The translations under genes were made by a program, and so were the position numbers. From assembly GCA_937949615.1 (NCBI GenBank), contig CALEDQ010000027.1:1-64000 (forward strand): DNA of 64,000 nucleotides, written 5' to 3'. Of this stretch, positions 30,335 through 39,838 are shown piece after piece (the first letter of the stretch is position 1; the number at the start of each line of letters is the position of its first letter). The DNA comes from an uncultured bacterium (GTDB lineage: Bacteria > Muiribacteriota > Ozemobacteria > Ozemobacterales > Ozemobacteraceae). The notes under the pieces were generated by a model. It was not told the DNA's origin. It was given only the letters and a program-made list of their open reading frames with translations, and did not search any database.

Positions 30335-33181
30335 ATGGAAAAGAAGACCTGGTATGCTGAACTTCTCAAGCATGCCGCTTTGCTCGGTCTGTTTGTTCTG
30401 TTGCCATTGCTGGTAGCCGGCGGGCTTGGCTACCACACCCTCTGGCTCGAAAGAGAGAGCCGCCTGCAGCAGACCTCGGCTCAGCTCGAAACCTCTCTCT
30501 CGCAGGTGCGTTGTGAAGCCGAAACCGAGGTTTTTCTCAAGAAGCTCGGGCGCGGTATCTGGCATCTCGTTGGTCGCTCAGGCTTTACCGCTGCAGGAAT
30601 TGCCGAAATACACCGTTCGCTGTCTGCTTTTGTGCCTGTCGATTTTGACCTTTATGTCTTTGATAAGCGCGGGCAACTGGCAACTCCGACACAGGTTCCG
30701 CTGCGTTCAAGGTTTCTTGGCGCGCGGCTCTGGGAAATGATCGGCCGTGACCCGATCGAGCAGAGCGAAAAATTTCAGAAACTGCGCCGACAACTGAAGA
30801 CATTTCTGGGCAATGAGTTTCGTATGGCCCATTTCCTTGACGGCCGCGACAGCGTGACTCAGATCGTGACCCGCCAGAAACCCGGTCTCATCTACTGGGT
30901 AAATGACTCTGCGCAACCGGAGCGCGGTATGATGCTGATCTTCTGGACCCTGCCGGAGCTTAATTTCAGACTGCAGCATGTAATGAGTAAAATGCGCCGT
31001 CGTTTTTCGCACGGGCTGATCGTTTCTGAGTCGGGCGAGCTTTTGCAGGAAGCGGGCAGTCTGTCTGAAGCGCGTCAGTTCGGCGAGGTCGCCAGCCGTA
31101 TCGTCGTTCTCGGCCAGAAAAACTATCTTGGTGACGAGGGGCTTATCTGGGGTGGCCGGCAAATCGACGATCTCTGGGTAGTTGCCTGCCTGCCGGCCGG
31201 CATCGAGATTTTTCAGAAGCTGCAGAACTACCTGTTCACCATTCTGTTTATTGCCGGCATTCTCGCATTGCTTGCCTACCACCGCCACGCTTTCGACAAC
31301 CGGCTGTTTCTGCCAATCAGGCTTAAACTGCTTGCGCTGTTTCTGGTGGCTGTCATCAGCCCGGTCATGGGTTTCGCTTATCTTGGCTACCGCTATCTCT
31401 CTGACCGCGAGGCGACGCTTCTGGCCACGGTTACCAGCACCAGTCGCCGCAACATGGTCGGGTTCGACGAGACTTTTCGCAAGGCCGGCGAGGCATTTAT
31501 CGATGAATTCAGGGAAATGGGCCGCCTGGCCGGGCAACGCCATCAGCCGGCTTTTCGCAGCCAGCTCGAGCCAGGCATCAGGAGCAATGACCTGATTATT
31601 TATGAACTGCGCAACGCCAGCAGTGCTGAGCTGCTGTTTTCGCTGCAGAATGAGCTGGTCTCCGAAGGTATGCGCGAGGTTTCTGACGCTTTCGCACGCT
31701 TCTGTCTCGATGCCAGGTTCGGGTCGAATCTGACGGACACCGTCGATCCGCTTCTCGAAACCGCGGTTCGCAGCCCTGAAGCCGGTTTCTTCTTTCTTTT
31801 CAACCGGCCTGACGAGGTGCATCGCATGTTTTTTGGCCCGGTGCCGATGTTCATATACTGGAATGTCGATCTGCAGCAGAAAAATGGCCCGGGCATCTTT
31901 ATCTATATTCTGCAGTCAGCCTCCAGACTTGTTAAACGCCTGCTGCAGACCAGACTGCATGAAGCACTGCACACCGGCAGTCTGCAGCCATACACGCTTG
32001 TCGCTCTTGAAAACCGCAGCGGCACATGGTTGCCAGATAAAGTGCGCGAAAACAGGCCGCTTCGTCATTTTGCCGACCGGTTGCTGTTCAGTGACAAGCC
32101 GGAAGAAGTGCGACTGGTGATCGGTGATGAAGAATATCTGATTCTCGGACAGCGCAGTATTTTCGCGCCCGGCTATAGTCTGTTTTCATTCTATCCCTAC
32201 AGATTGATAACCGAAGAAATCAGCAGGCTGCGCCGGCAGATAGTTTCGGCAATCGTTGTTTTTATATTGCTGGCATTCATGGCTGCCTGGCTGCTGTCTG
32301 ACATCTTTCTGCAGCCGGTTACCCGCCTGGGTGACGGGGTTGCGGCCATCAAATCGCGTAATACCGATTTTCGTATCGTGCCGGTGCAGCACGATGAATT
32401 TGGCGATCTGGCCATCAGTTTCAACCACATGATCGCCGATCTGAAAGAGATGAAACTGGCACAGGATGTTCAGGAATCACTGCTGCCGGCTGCCCCGCCG
32501 CAGCTTGCGGGCTATCGTCTTGCCTTTGCCAATCGTATGGCTTCGGCTGTCGGTGGTGATTATTTCGACGTTCTCGTTCCTGATCACAATACCGCCTGGG
32601 TGATTATCGGCGACGTCACCGGTCATGGCGTCAGTTCGGCGCTGGTCATGGCCATGGCCAAGGCAATCGTTTATCAGGTGGTGCGTGAAAAACGCGACCT
32701 CATCAGTCTCTTTGCCGATCTTAATCGGGCCATTCACGCATATTTCAGCAAGCCGCCGGTGCGTAAGATGATCACTTTTTTCGCGGCAACCATCGATCTG
32801 ACCACCGGAAAAGGGCAGTTTGCCAATGCCGGTCACAATTTTCCGGTGCTGGTCAGGCCTGATGGCGACTGCATCGACCTGGAATCAGTTCATCTGCCGA
32901 TCGGAGCTTTGAAGAATATCCGCCGCATGGTTCCCTGTGATTTTATCATGCAGCCGGGCGACACGCTGGTATTTTACACCGATGGCCTGATCGAGGTTGC
33001 CAGCCCTGCCGGTGAGCAGTATGGTTACCAGCGTTTCAAAAAAATGCTCACAGCCAGGGCCGGGCTGGAGTCTGAAAAACTGGCAGATGATCTGCTGGCG
33101 TCTTATGATGCCTGGCTTTCCGGGGGTGAGCCGGATGACGATGTCACTCTGGTGATTCTGCAGAGGCAGGCAGACGCCTGA
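30335..33181 (+). CDS. Membrane receptor serine phosphatase (HAMP-SpoIIE/RsbU PP2C)
   Basis: A 948-residue receptor. Helix 1 lies at about 12-32, a first extracytoplasmic lobe at 33-295 (with FDLYVFDKRGQL), helices 2-3 at about 298-350, a second extracytoplasmic lobe at 355-630 and helix 4 near 635-655. HAMP covers about 655-710 (TRLGDGVAAI...HDEFGDLAISFN). The C-terminal PP2C domain is complete: VGGDYFD near 738, GDVTGHGVSS near 758, NAGHNFPVL, YTDGLIEV near 880 and DDDVTLVIL at the end. Such phosphatases usually dephosphorylate anti-sigma antagonists or other partner-switch proteins; none is nearby. It is a paralogue of the next gene, and the two converge with a 38-base overlap. Confidence 0.88.
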   Translation: MEKKTWYAELLKHAALLGLFVLLPLLVAGGLGYHTLWLERESRLQQTSAQLETSLSQVRCEAETEVFLKKLGRGIWHLVGRSGFTAAGIAEIHRSLSAFVPVDFDLYVFDKRGQLATPTQVPLRSRFLGARLWEMIGRDPIEQSEKFQKLRRQLKTFLGNEFRMAHFLDGRDSVTQIVTRQKPGLIYWVNDSAQPERGMMLIFWTLPELNFRLQHVMSKMRRRFSHGLIVSESGELLQEAGSLSEARQFGEVASRIVVLGQKNYLGDEGLIWGGRQIDDLWVVACLPAGIEIFQKLQNYLFTILFIAGILALLAYHRHAFDNRLFLPIRLKLLALFLVAVISPVMGFAYLGYRYLSDREATLLATVTSTSRRNMVGFDETFRKAGEAFIDEFREMGRLAGQRHQPAFRSQLEPGIRSNDLIIYELRNASSAELLFSLQNELVSEGMREVSDAFARFCLDARFGSNLTDTVDPLLETAVRSPEAGFFFLFNRPDEVHRMFFGPVPMFIYWNVDLQQKNGPGIFIYILQSASRLVKRLLQTRLHEALHTGSLQPYTLVALENRSGTWLPDKVRENRPLRHFADRLLFSDKPEEVRLVIGDEEYLILGQRSIFAPGYSLFSFYPYRLITEEISRLRRQIVSAIVVFILLAFMAAWLLSDIFLQPVTRLGDGVAAIKSRNTDFRIVPVQHDEFGDLAISFNHMIADLKEMKLAQDVQESLLPAAPPQLAGYRLAFANRMASAVGGDYFDVLVPDHNTAWVIIGDVTGHGVSSALVMAMAKAIVYQVVREKRDLISLFADLNRAIHAYFSKPPVRKMITFFAATIDLTTGKGQFANAGHNFPVLVRPDGDCIDLESVHLPIGALKNIRRMVPCDFIMQPGDTLVFYTDGLIEVASPAGEQYGYQRFKKMLTARAGLESEKLADDLLASYDAWLSGGEPDDDVTLVILQRQADA

Positions 33182-36044
33182 CGAGAACGAAAGTCAGGTC
33201 ATCGTCGAGCTCATGTCGCTGATAATGGCTGAAAAAGTCTTCGAGCAGCCGGTTGCGAACCGCTTCTATGCCTTCAGAGAGCTTCGCGGCAATAACCTTT
33301 TCGACTCTTTCAATCCCAAATTCCTGACCTGATGGGTCGGTGCCTTCGGTAATGCCGTCGGTGTAGAGCATCAACATCTCGCCTGGCGCGATTTCGTTCT
33401 CGACAACCTCGTAAATACTGCGTTTGAGCGACACTCCCAGCGGCAGGGCAGCATGCTCGATCTGCCGTATTCTACCGTCCGGGCTGCACAGCAGCGGAAA
33501 CGGGTGCCCGGCATTGGCTGTATAAAATCGGCCGGTTCGGCCATCGAGAATCATGGCGCAGAAAGTCATCAGCTTGCGCCGCTGCAGCAGCTCAAAAATC
33601 ATGTTGCTCAGACTCTGCAGAATGGTTTTGAGATCGGTGTCGTGCAGGGCAAATCTGAAAACGGCGGCTTTAACCATGGCGGTCAGGATCGATGAGCTCA
33701 CCCCATGGCCGGTGACATCCCCAAGAACGATCAGATATCGCTGGTCGGGAAGTTCGAACATGTCAGCATAATCGCCGCCGACGTCGGCAGCCATACGATT
33801 GTAGATCAGGCTCTCAAAACCCTTTATCGTCGGGCATTCTGCTGAAATGAGACATTGCTGTACCGCCCCGGCGAGCAACATTTCTTTGATTTCGACCATC
33901 ATCTGATTGAATGTCTCCCCAAGTTCGCCAAGCTCATCCTGGTTCTCGATCATCAGCCTGAAATCGGTATCGCGACGGCGCAGGGCCTGCAGGCCGAGGT
34001 CAATCTCGGCAATTGGCTGCAGAAAAGTTTTTGACAGAAGCAGCCCGGTCAGAACCGCAATGATGAGAATGAAAGCCACGCCGAGATAAATCTGTGATCT
34101 GAGACTTTCAATGCTCGCATCGATTTCGGCGAGCGGGAAAAGACACGCCAGATAGAACCGGTAAAGCTTGACACCCGGCAGGCAGGTGGCAAGGTATTCG
34201 CCGCCCTGAAAGTTGATGGTGGCTTCTTCAACTCTGGCGCTGCGTATTGATAACTTGAAAAGATTCTGCAGCTTGTTTTCCTGTTGCGGGTCGATGCCAA
34301 ACCAGAGTTTTTCGCCCGGCATGACCGCCGCCAGTTTTAGAGACGTGTTGCCGAGACTGTAGCGCTTTTTCAGAATCTCGCGCAGATACCTGACGATATT
34401 GCTCTGGGCGGTGGTGTTGCCGCCGATATATGCTACCGGGCTATCGGGGGCATCGTAATAGTTCCAGTACCAGTAGAGTCGTGAACCCTCGAAATCCATG
34501 GGCAGCAATCGCCCGGGCTGTTCGAAAAAGTTTGAAAAGCCGAGAATCGGGTTTTCAAGAAGATTGACCAGAACCAGATCTGACTGGCGCAGTTTGACTC
34601 CGGCCTGCTGCAGACGCTGCGGCATTACTTTTTCGAGACTGATGAGGGACATGGTGCGCCCCATGGCCTTGATCCGGTCGTTGGCTTCTCCGATCGAGCT
34701 TGAATACAGCTGGTTCTGCTGAATATCACGCATATCGAACCAGTTGAAAAAGTTTTCCTCCCCAGGCTTTGAGCCATTGTAAAGTCTGACCGCATTGTTC
34801 AGTTCTTCGTAGCCATTTTTAAGGCTTTTCTGCCAGCCGGTGTTACGATAAAAAGCCTCAAAAGCGGCATGAATCTGCCGTTCTTTTTTTACAAAGCCTG
34901 AATCGATTTCGAGCAGCAGATCGAGAATGCCTTTGCGGGCTTCGTTTTCGAGAACGGTTCGGCGGTCCTGCAGGCCGTTGTAGCCAAGCATGAAAAGGCC
35001 CAGAATCGGAAGATACACGGCAAACAGGAAAATGCCGACCAGCTTGATGCGAATCGACATCCAGACCGCTGTCTGCGAAAAGAATGAACGGTACAGATGC
35101 AGAAGTCCGAAGCCGGTCAGAAGCACGGCGGCGAAAATTGTCGCCAGGCGCAGCAGTAAAAACAGTGAGGGAGAGAATGGCTGCCCGATCAGAAGAGGGG
35201 CTGCTCCGCTGGAAAACTGCTTCCATAGATAGTCAGCATGCAGAAAGGTGCTGTGCTTATCACTGTCGGCGCGGGCGAACAGCTCTTTGGCCGGGAATGC
35301 GGACTGCGCCTCCGACGGATTGTCTGAGTCCGGGCGCAGCAATACTGGAGTTTCGGGCGAATTCAGCCGGCTGACTGTTTCTGAAAGAATGGTGCGCGAG
35401 TCTGAAGAAAGTTCGACAAAGGCAATAATCCCGAATTTGCCGCTTTCCGGCCGCCGGTGGTAGAAAAGCCCGGTTATTCCGAAATTGTCGGTTGGCAGAC
35501 AGCGGTCGTTTTCTTTTTCAGCAGTGATGATCCGGAATTCCTTGCCGAGAATGTGGGCAATTTCAGGCCGGCGACCCAGGCGGTTGACGCCGGGCTCGTT
35601 ATGCAGGGCTTTCCAGAGATATTGCATCGGTGCCAGCGACTTTTCAGGAGCAAGGCCCATATTAACGAGTTCGCCGGCACTGTCGAAAACGAACAGTTGA
35701 AAATCCTGACCGACGCTGGCAACCGTCTGCTGATAGCAGTTCTTTACAAACTTCTGCAGGCTGTCTGCCTGCTCTGTAGCGGCATTCTGCTTGAACTGCC
35801 TGAGCCGGGGCAGCAGCTCTTCGGCCATTTTTTTGAACCGCGGTGTAAAAAAAGCGCCCGCATCGAGGTTGGCAAAAAGGTCGCGGGCCCGGGCCTCGAT
35901 CTGAGAGGTGGCGTGGCGGTGTGTCACCTCTTTCTGCCCGTCGATTATATGCAGAATCAGAAGCAGAGAGCAGAATACCGGTATGATAACCAGCAGAGAA
36001 CCGGCAAACACAAAGCGCACGAGATCTGGTCTGTGTTTTTTCAC
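33144..36044 (-). CDS. Membrane receptor serine phosphatase (paralogue of the 30335 gene)
   Basis: A 966-residue protein with the same plan as its convergent neighbour. It has an N-terminal helix (10-32), a first outer lobe with FQLFVFDSAGEL and ILGKEFRI, a double helix with IRIKLVGIFLFAVYLP, a second outer lobe, helix 4 and HAMP (QDELGELGETFN). The C-terminal SpoIIE/RsbU phosphatase keeps VGGDYADM, GDVTGHGVSSS, NAGHPFPLL, YTDGITEG and DDDLTFVLV. All metal-binding aspartates are present. The two outer lobes differ clearly from the neighbour's, so the signals sensed are probably different. It lies downstream of recA, separated by a terminator. Confidence 0.88.
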   Translation of the reverse strand: MKKHRPDLVRFVFAGSLLVIIPVFCSLLLILHIIDGQKEVTHRHATSQIEARARDLFANLDAGAFFTPRFKKMAEELLPRLRQFKQNAATEQADSLQKFVKNCYQQTVASVGQDFQLFVFDSAGELVNMGLAPEKSLAPMQYLWKALHNEPGVNRLGRRPEIAHILGKEFRIITAEKENDRCLPTDNFGITGLFYHRRPESGKFGIIAFVELSSDSRTILSETVSRLNSPETPVLLRPDSDNPSEAQSAFPAKELFARADSDKHSTFLHADYLWKQFSSGAAPLLIGQPFSPSLFLLLRLATIFAAVLLTGFGLLHLYRSFFSQTAVWMSIRIKLVGIFLFAVYLPILGLFMLGYNGLQDRRTVLENEARKGILDLLLEIDSGFVKKERQIHAAFEAFYRNTGWQKSLKNGYEELNNAVRLYNGSKPGEENFFNWFDMRDIQQNQLYSSSIGEANDRIKAMGRTMSLISLEKVMPQRLQQAGVKLRQSDLVLVNLLENPILGFSNFFEQPGRLLPMDFEGSRLYWYWNYYDAPDSPVAYIGGNTTAQSNIVRYLREILKKRYSLGNTSLKLAAVMPGEKLWFGIDPQQENKLQNLFKLSIRSARVEEATINFQGGEYLATCLPGVKLYRFYLACLFPLAEIDASIESLRSQIYLGVAFILIIAVLTGLLLSKTFLQPIAEIDLGLQALRRRDTDFRLMIENQDELGELGETFNQMMVEIKEMLLAGAVQQCLISAECPTIKGFESLIYNRMAADVGGDYADMFELPDQRYLIVLGDVTGHGVSSSILTAMVKAAVFRFALHDTDLKTILQSLSNMIFELLQRRKLMTFCAMILDGRTGRFYTANAGHPFPLLCSPDGRIRQIEHAALPLGVSLKRSIYEVVENEIAPGEMLMLYTDGITEGTDPSGQEFGIERVEKVIAAKLSEGIEAVRNRLLEDFFSHYQRHELDDDLTFVLVRRLPASAESPE

Positions 36045-36068
36045 GCTGTTCTCCAGGTTCGGGTCAAT

Positions 36069-36118
36069 AAAAAAAGCCGGGCCACGGCATGTTTTGTTTC
36101 AGGCTGTGGCCACGGCTT
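36069..36118 (-). terminator. Intrinsic terminator of recA
   Basis: Minus strand: AGCCG-GGCCAC arm, a loop of about 20 bases and the GTGGCC-CGGCT arm followed by seven T. It lies between the recA stop and the downstream receptor phosphatase. Confidence 0.8.
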
Positions 36119-36130
36119 CGTTATTATCGA

Positions 36131-37210
36131 TTACTTTTTCGAAGCGGTTTTTTTCTTTTCCTCGGTGGCTGTTTTGGTTTCAGCTGCCGGGGCGTCACTG
36201 ATCATGCCCAGTGATCTTTTTACCTTGAGCACGACTTCGGCGAAGATATCGGGGTTTTCGCGCAGGAAAAGCTTGGCATTTTCGCGGCCCTGGCCGATGC
36301 GGGTGTCACCGTAAGAATACCAGGCGCCTGATTTCTGAATGATGTTGGCATTTTCTGCAATTTCAAGCACTTCGCCTTCGGTTGAGATGCCCTGGCCGAA
36401 CATCATGTCGAATTTGGCTTTCTTGAACGGCGGAGCTACCTTGTTTTTAACGACCTTCACTTCGGTAGTATAGCCGGTTGGTTCATCGCCTTCCTTGATC
36501 TGCTCTTTGCGTCTGATGTCGAGGCGCACTGAAGAGAAGAACTTGAGGGCGCGGCCGCCGGGGGTGGTTTCGGGGTTGCCGAACATGACGCCGATTTTTT
36601 CGCGGATCTGGTTGATGAAGATGCAGACGCAGCGTGATTTGCTGACCACCGGGGTCAGTTTGCGCATTGCCTGTGACATCAGGCGGGCCTGCATGCCGAC
36701 TGTTGCATCGCCCATGTCACCGTCGATTTCGGCCTTGCTGGTAAGAGCGGCAACCGAGTCAACGATGATGATGTCGATGGCATTGCTTCTGACAAGCATT
36801 TCGGTGATTTCGAGCGCTTCTTCACCGCTGCTGGGCTGTGCAATAAGCAGGTTTTCGGTGTCGACGCCGAGCTTTTTGGCATAGTTGGGGTCGAGAGCGT
36901 GTTCGACGTCGATGAAAGCGGCGGTACCGCCAGCCTTCTGTGCCTGAGCGACCGAATGCAGGGCGACTGTCGTTTTACCGGAAGATTCGGGCCCGAAGAT
37001 TTCGACGATACGACCGCGGGGCATGCCGCCAACGCCGAGGGCATAGTCGAGCGACAACGAGCCGGTCGGAATCGATTCGACCTGCAGGTGTCTCGAACTG
37101 CCAAGCCGCATGACTGCGCCTTTGCCAAACTGCTTCTCGATGCCCGAGATTGCAGTTTCGAGTGATTTCATGCGGTCAGTCGTGTTTATAATCTGTTTGG
37201 TTTCAGCCAC
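36131..37210 (-). CDS. recA: Recombinase A, GTG start
   Basis: A 359-residue RecA with Walker A GPESSGKT (73-80), the FIDVEHALDP segment, VDSVAALTSKAEIDGDMGD, the FINQIREKIGVMFGNPETTPGG loop region and a Lys/Thr-rich tail. It performs homologous pairing and SOS co-protease activity. The GTG at 37210 is preceded by AGGAGG; upstream in-frame ATGs would add 46 unrelated residues and cross the intergenic region. I see no E. coli- or Bacillus-type LexA box upstream. Confidence 0.97.
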   Translation of the reverse strand: MAETKQIINTTDRMKSLETAISGIEKQFGKGAVMRLGSSRHLQVESIPTGSLSLDYALGVGGMPRGRIVEIFGPESSGKTTVALHSVAQAQKAGGTAAFIDVEHALDPNYAKKLGVDTENLLIAQPSSGEEALEITEMLVRSNAIDIIIVDSVAALTSKAEIDGDMGDATVGMQARLMSQAMRKLTPVVSKSRCVCIFINQIREKIGVMFGNPETTPGGRALKFFSSVRLDIRRKEQIKEGDEPTGYTTEVKVVKNKVAPPFKKAKFDMMFGQGISTEGEVLEIAENANIIQKSGAWYSYGDTRIGQGRENAKLFLRENPDIFAEVVLKVKRSLGMISDAPAAETKTATEEKKKTASKK

Positions 37211-37374
37211 TTTTGAAGTGCCTCCTGATTTTGTATGTCTCAGAATAACATAATGCCGCCGACTAAAGCAAAAAACTGCCCCCCGGCAGACGCTCTTCAA
37301 CAGCGGAGCTTGACAAAGTCCGCAAAAAAGTCGAAGATGCTGTCGCAAAACAGACTGAAGGCAGGGGGAAGCTG

Positions 37375-38556
37375 ATGCTGACTGAACGACTGGCGAAATC
37401 TGCCGGGAAACCGGTGAAAATTCTCGGTATGATGAGCGGAACCAGCGGTGACGGTATCGACGGTTGCCTTGTCGAATTCACTCCCGCCGGCGAAGCCAGC
37501 CTTCTCTGGTTGAAAAGCTTTGATTATTCGGCGGCGCAGTTCGCCCGTATTCAGAAACTGATGCGCGAAAGCGATGCGGTGAGCATCACTGTGGGCGCCT
37601 CATATATTGCCGAACTGCACGCGCTGGCCTGCCGGCAGTTCTTTGCCGGCGAAGCCCGGTTGCCGGACTATATTGCGGTGCATGGCCAGACGGTCTGGCA
37701 CCAGCCGATCCCCATAATCTGGGAAGAATTACCGCTGACCGGCACTCTGCAACTGATGGATGGGGCGCTTCTCGCCGCCAGAACCGCTTTGCCGGTAATC
37801 TGCAACTTTCGCGCCGCCGATATGGCGGCCGGTGGCCAGGGTGCCCCATTGGTGCCGTTTGCCGACCTGTTTCTTTTTGGCCGGCATGCCACACGCGATC
37901 GTGTAATTGTCAACATAGGCGGTATGGCGAACCTGACCGCCATCAACAGTGCAGCAGAGTGCCCGGAAGTCGTCTGCGCCTTTGACACCGGCCCTGGCAA
38001 CGTTCTGATGGATCTTTATATGCAGCGTTCCGGTCTTGGCCGTTTCGATGCCGACGGCCGGCTTGCCGCGACCGGTAAAACGCTGCGGCCGCTGCTCGCT
38101 GAATTTCTCGCCGACCCGTATTTCAAACTGCCGCCGCCGAAATCGACCGGCCGCGAATATTTCAATCAGCGACGCCTCGATCTTCTGCTCGAACAGGCAG
38201 GCTCAGCCACTGCCGCCGATCTGATGTCAACACTGCTCGACATTACCGTCGAATCGATCGCCGCGGCGATTCGCCAGCCGGCTTACCCGCTTTCGCTGCC
38301 GGCAGAAGTTCTGGTTGCCGGGGGCGGTGCCAGGAATTCTGAACTGATGCGCCGTCTTGCCTTAAGTCTGAGTGGGGTTGCAGAAGTGACGACCACTGAA
38401 CAGCTGGGGGTGCCGGTTATGGCGCGTGAGGCGATGGCATTCGCAATTCTTGGCTATGCCTTTCTGCAGGGGCGCCCGGCGAATGTGCCCAAAGCTACCG
38501 GTGCGGCGCGCCCGGCGATTCTTGGTGAGTTTCACCCGGTGCCGTTTATCTGGTGA
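37375..38556 (+). CDS. anmK: Anhydro-N-acetylmuramic acid kinase
   Basis: A 393-residue sugar kinase of the AnmK family. It phosphorylates and opens 1,6-anhydro-MurNAc released during peptidoglycan turnover, giving MurNAc-6-P. It starts with the family signature GMMSGTSGDGIDG (18-30), has HGQTVWH near 105 and the DTGPGN segment near 205, and ends with VAGGGARN and the VMAREAMAFAILG block. AGGGGGA precedes the ATG. It is a single plus-strand gene; its tail overlaps the next convergent gene by 11 bases. No murQ is nearby. Upstream 37211-37374 contains TTGACA at 37310-37315 but only a poor -10. Confidence 0.95.
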   Translation: MLTERLAKSAGKPVKILGMMSGTSGDGIDGCLVEFTPAGEASLLWLKSFDYSAAQFARIQKLMRESDAVSITVGASYIAELHALACRQFFAGEARLPDYIAVHGQTVWHQPIPIIWEELPLTGTLQLMDGALLAARTALPVICNFRAADMAAGGQGAPLVPFADLFLFGRHATRDRVIVNIGGMANLTAINSAAECPEVVCAFDTGPGNVLMDLYMQRSGLGRFDADGRLAATGKTLRPLLAEFLADPYFKLPPPKSTGREYFNQRRLDLLLEQAGSATAADLMSTLLDITVESIAAAIRQPAYPLSLPAEVLVAGGGARNSELMRRLALSLSGVAEVTTTEQLGVPVMAREAMAFAILGYAFLQGRPANVPKATGAARPAILGEFHPVPFIW

Positions 38557-39838
38557 AGTCGATCTGAATGATCCGGTAATCGATACCGACGTTGTCGGCC
38601 AGGCTGATATCGTCGGGAACCTTGATCAGCAGGTTTTTTTCTTCTTTGCCGAGAATGCGGGTGTGTGGCAGTAATGGCGCAAGAAAGCTTTTTTCGCCGG
38701 TGGCCTGCTTGATGACAAATTTTATCCAGACCTGACCGATTTCGAGGTTAGTCAGATTCTGGGCATAGACTTTCAATTCTTTGATGCCAAGCTGCGGGTC
38801 TATTTCAAGTTTGATGATCTTGCCAACCGCGTTGTCGAGAATTTCGTTCCAGGTCTTCTTGTGCGGTGAATCGACCGGAAAACGGTTGAGATACTGTTTG
38901 TGCAGGTCAATCAATTCGGGGTAGAATTCACGGTTCTGCATGACAATTGCAACCGGAATCAGCCATTCAGGCGACCGGGTGCGGAAAAATTCTGCCAGTG
39001 CGCCGCTGATCGCATCGTTTTCGCGCTCAGGAATCGGTGCCAGGCTGGTAAGGGCTGGCAGGCTGACCTGGGTCACGGCATCAGGCGGCAACGGCAGTTC
39101 ATGCTGCCCGGGCGGTTTGATTTTCATCGCCAGATTGACCCATTCGCGCAGAGTTACCGGCTGTACCGGGTCAGCCATGAGAAATTCGAAATAACCCGGG
39201 TGATTGGTTCTGAAACCGCGGCCGATATAGCCTTTCTGCCCAGGCGTCGGGAAGATATAGCCGCGGTGATGGGCATCCCATCTGGCTTCAAAAATACGTG
39301 AAGTCAGACCTTCGCTCGCATAAAACTGCGCCTTGAACATCAATCTGATCGGGTGCCAGCTGGCATTGAGAATCAGGGGCAGAAAGCGGCTCATCTCTGT
39401 CGGCATGAACCAGCGGGCGATGCCGTTGGTTGTATAGGTCATGTTTCTGGAGCCGGGTTCGGCGAGAATATAGATGTGTCTGGCCTGTGGGCGCGGGTCG
39501 GCCCTGAATTCCGCACCATAATCGTTGATGCGGGCGGGAGTATATTTTTCCGGAATCTTGAATTCAAAGCCGTGAATTCTGACCTTGTAGGTGTTGCCGA
39601 CTTCTCCGGTGCTGACCAGATTTATTTCTTCCGGGGCGTTGAGAAAAAATTCCGCCGGAATTTTCAGACTTTTCACATAATGGTCGCGGGCCAGTATTGG
39701 TAAGACGATACCGAAAAAGAACGGAAAAAACGAAACGACTGCTGCAATGATAATTTTCTGCAGCGGGGTAAAGGTGGTTTCTTCCTCAGGCTTCCATGCC
39801 TTTTTGCTCTTCTTTTCCGCTGGTTTCTGTTCCGTCAT
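38546..39838 (-). CDS. Unknown single-helix membrane protein
   Basis: I do not recognise this 430-residue protein. Residues 1-28 are charged and Lys-rich, one hydrophobic helix follows at about 29-50, and the remainder (about 51-430) should lie outside the inner membrane. That part shows mixed alpha/beta character with no motif I can assign. It overlaps the TPR gene upstream by four bases (ATGA), so the two are translationally coupled and may form a pair. It is the last gene of the run that includes the DHH protein and sugar importer. Confidence 0.75.
   Translation of the reverse strand: MTEQKPAEKKSKKAWKPEEETTFTPLQKIIIAAVVSFFPFFFGIVLPILARDHYVKSLKIPAEFFLNAPEEINLVSTGEVGNTYKVRIHGFEFKIPEKYTPARINDYGAEFRADPRPQARHIYILAEPGSRNMTYTTNGIARWFMPTEMSRFLPLILNASWHPIRLMFKAQFYASEGLTSRIFEARWDAHHRGYIFPTPGQKGYIGRGFRTNHPGYFEFLMADPVQPVTLREWVNLAMKIKPPGQHELPLPPDAVTQVSLPALTSLAPIPERENDAISGALAEFFRTRSPEWLIPVAIVMQNREFYPELIDLHKQYLNRFPVDSPHKKTWNEILDNAVGKIIKLEIDPQLGIKELKVYAQNLTNLEIGQVWIKFVIKQATGEKSFLAPLLPHTRILGKEEKNLLIKVPDDISLADNVGIDYRIIQIDFTR

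Noticed and set aside
30707..31822. A 371-codon open frame on the minus strand
   Set aside because: It is antisense to the receptor phosphatase gene and gives a low-complexity sequence with no family features.
37211..37374. LexA/SOS box and clear recA promoter
   Set aside because: No CTG-N10-CAG or GAAC-N4-GTTC type operator was found, and candidate -10 boxes match poorly, so nothing was annotated.
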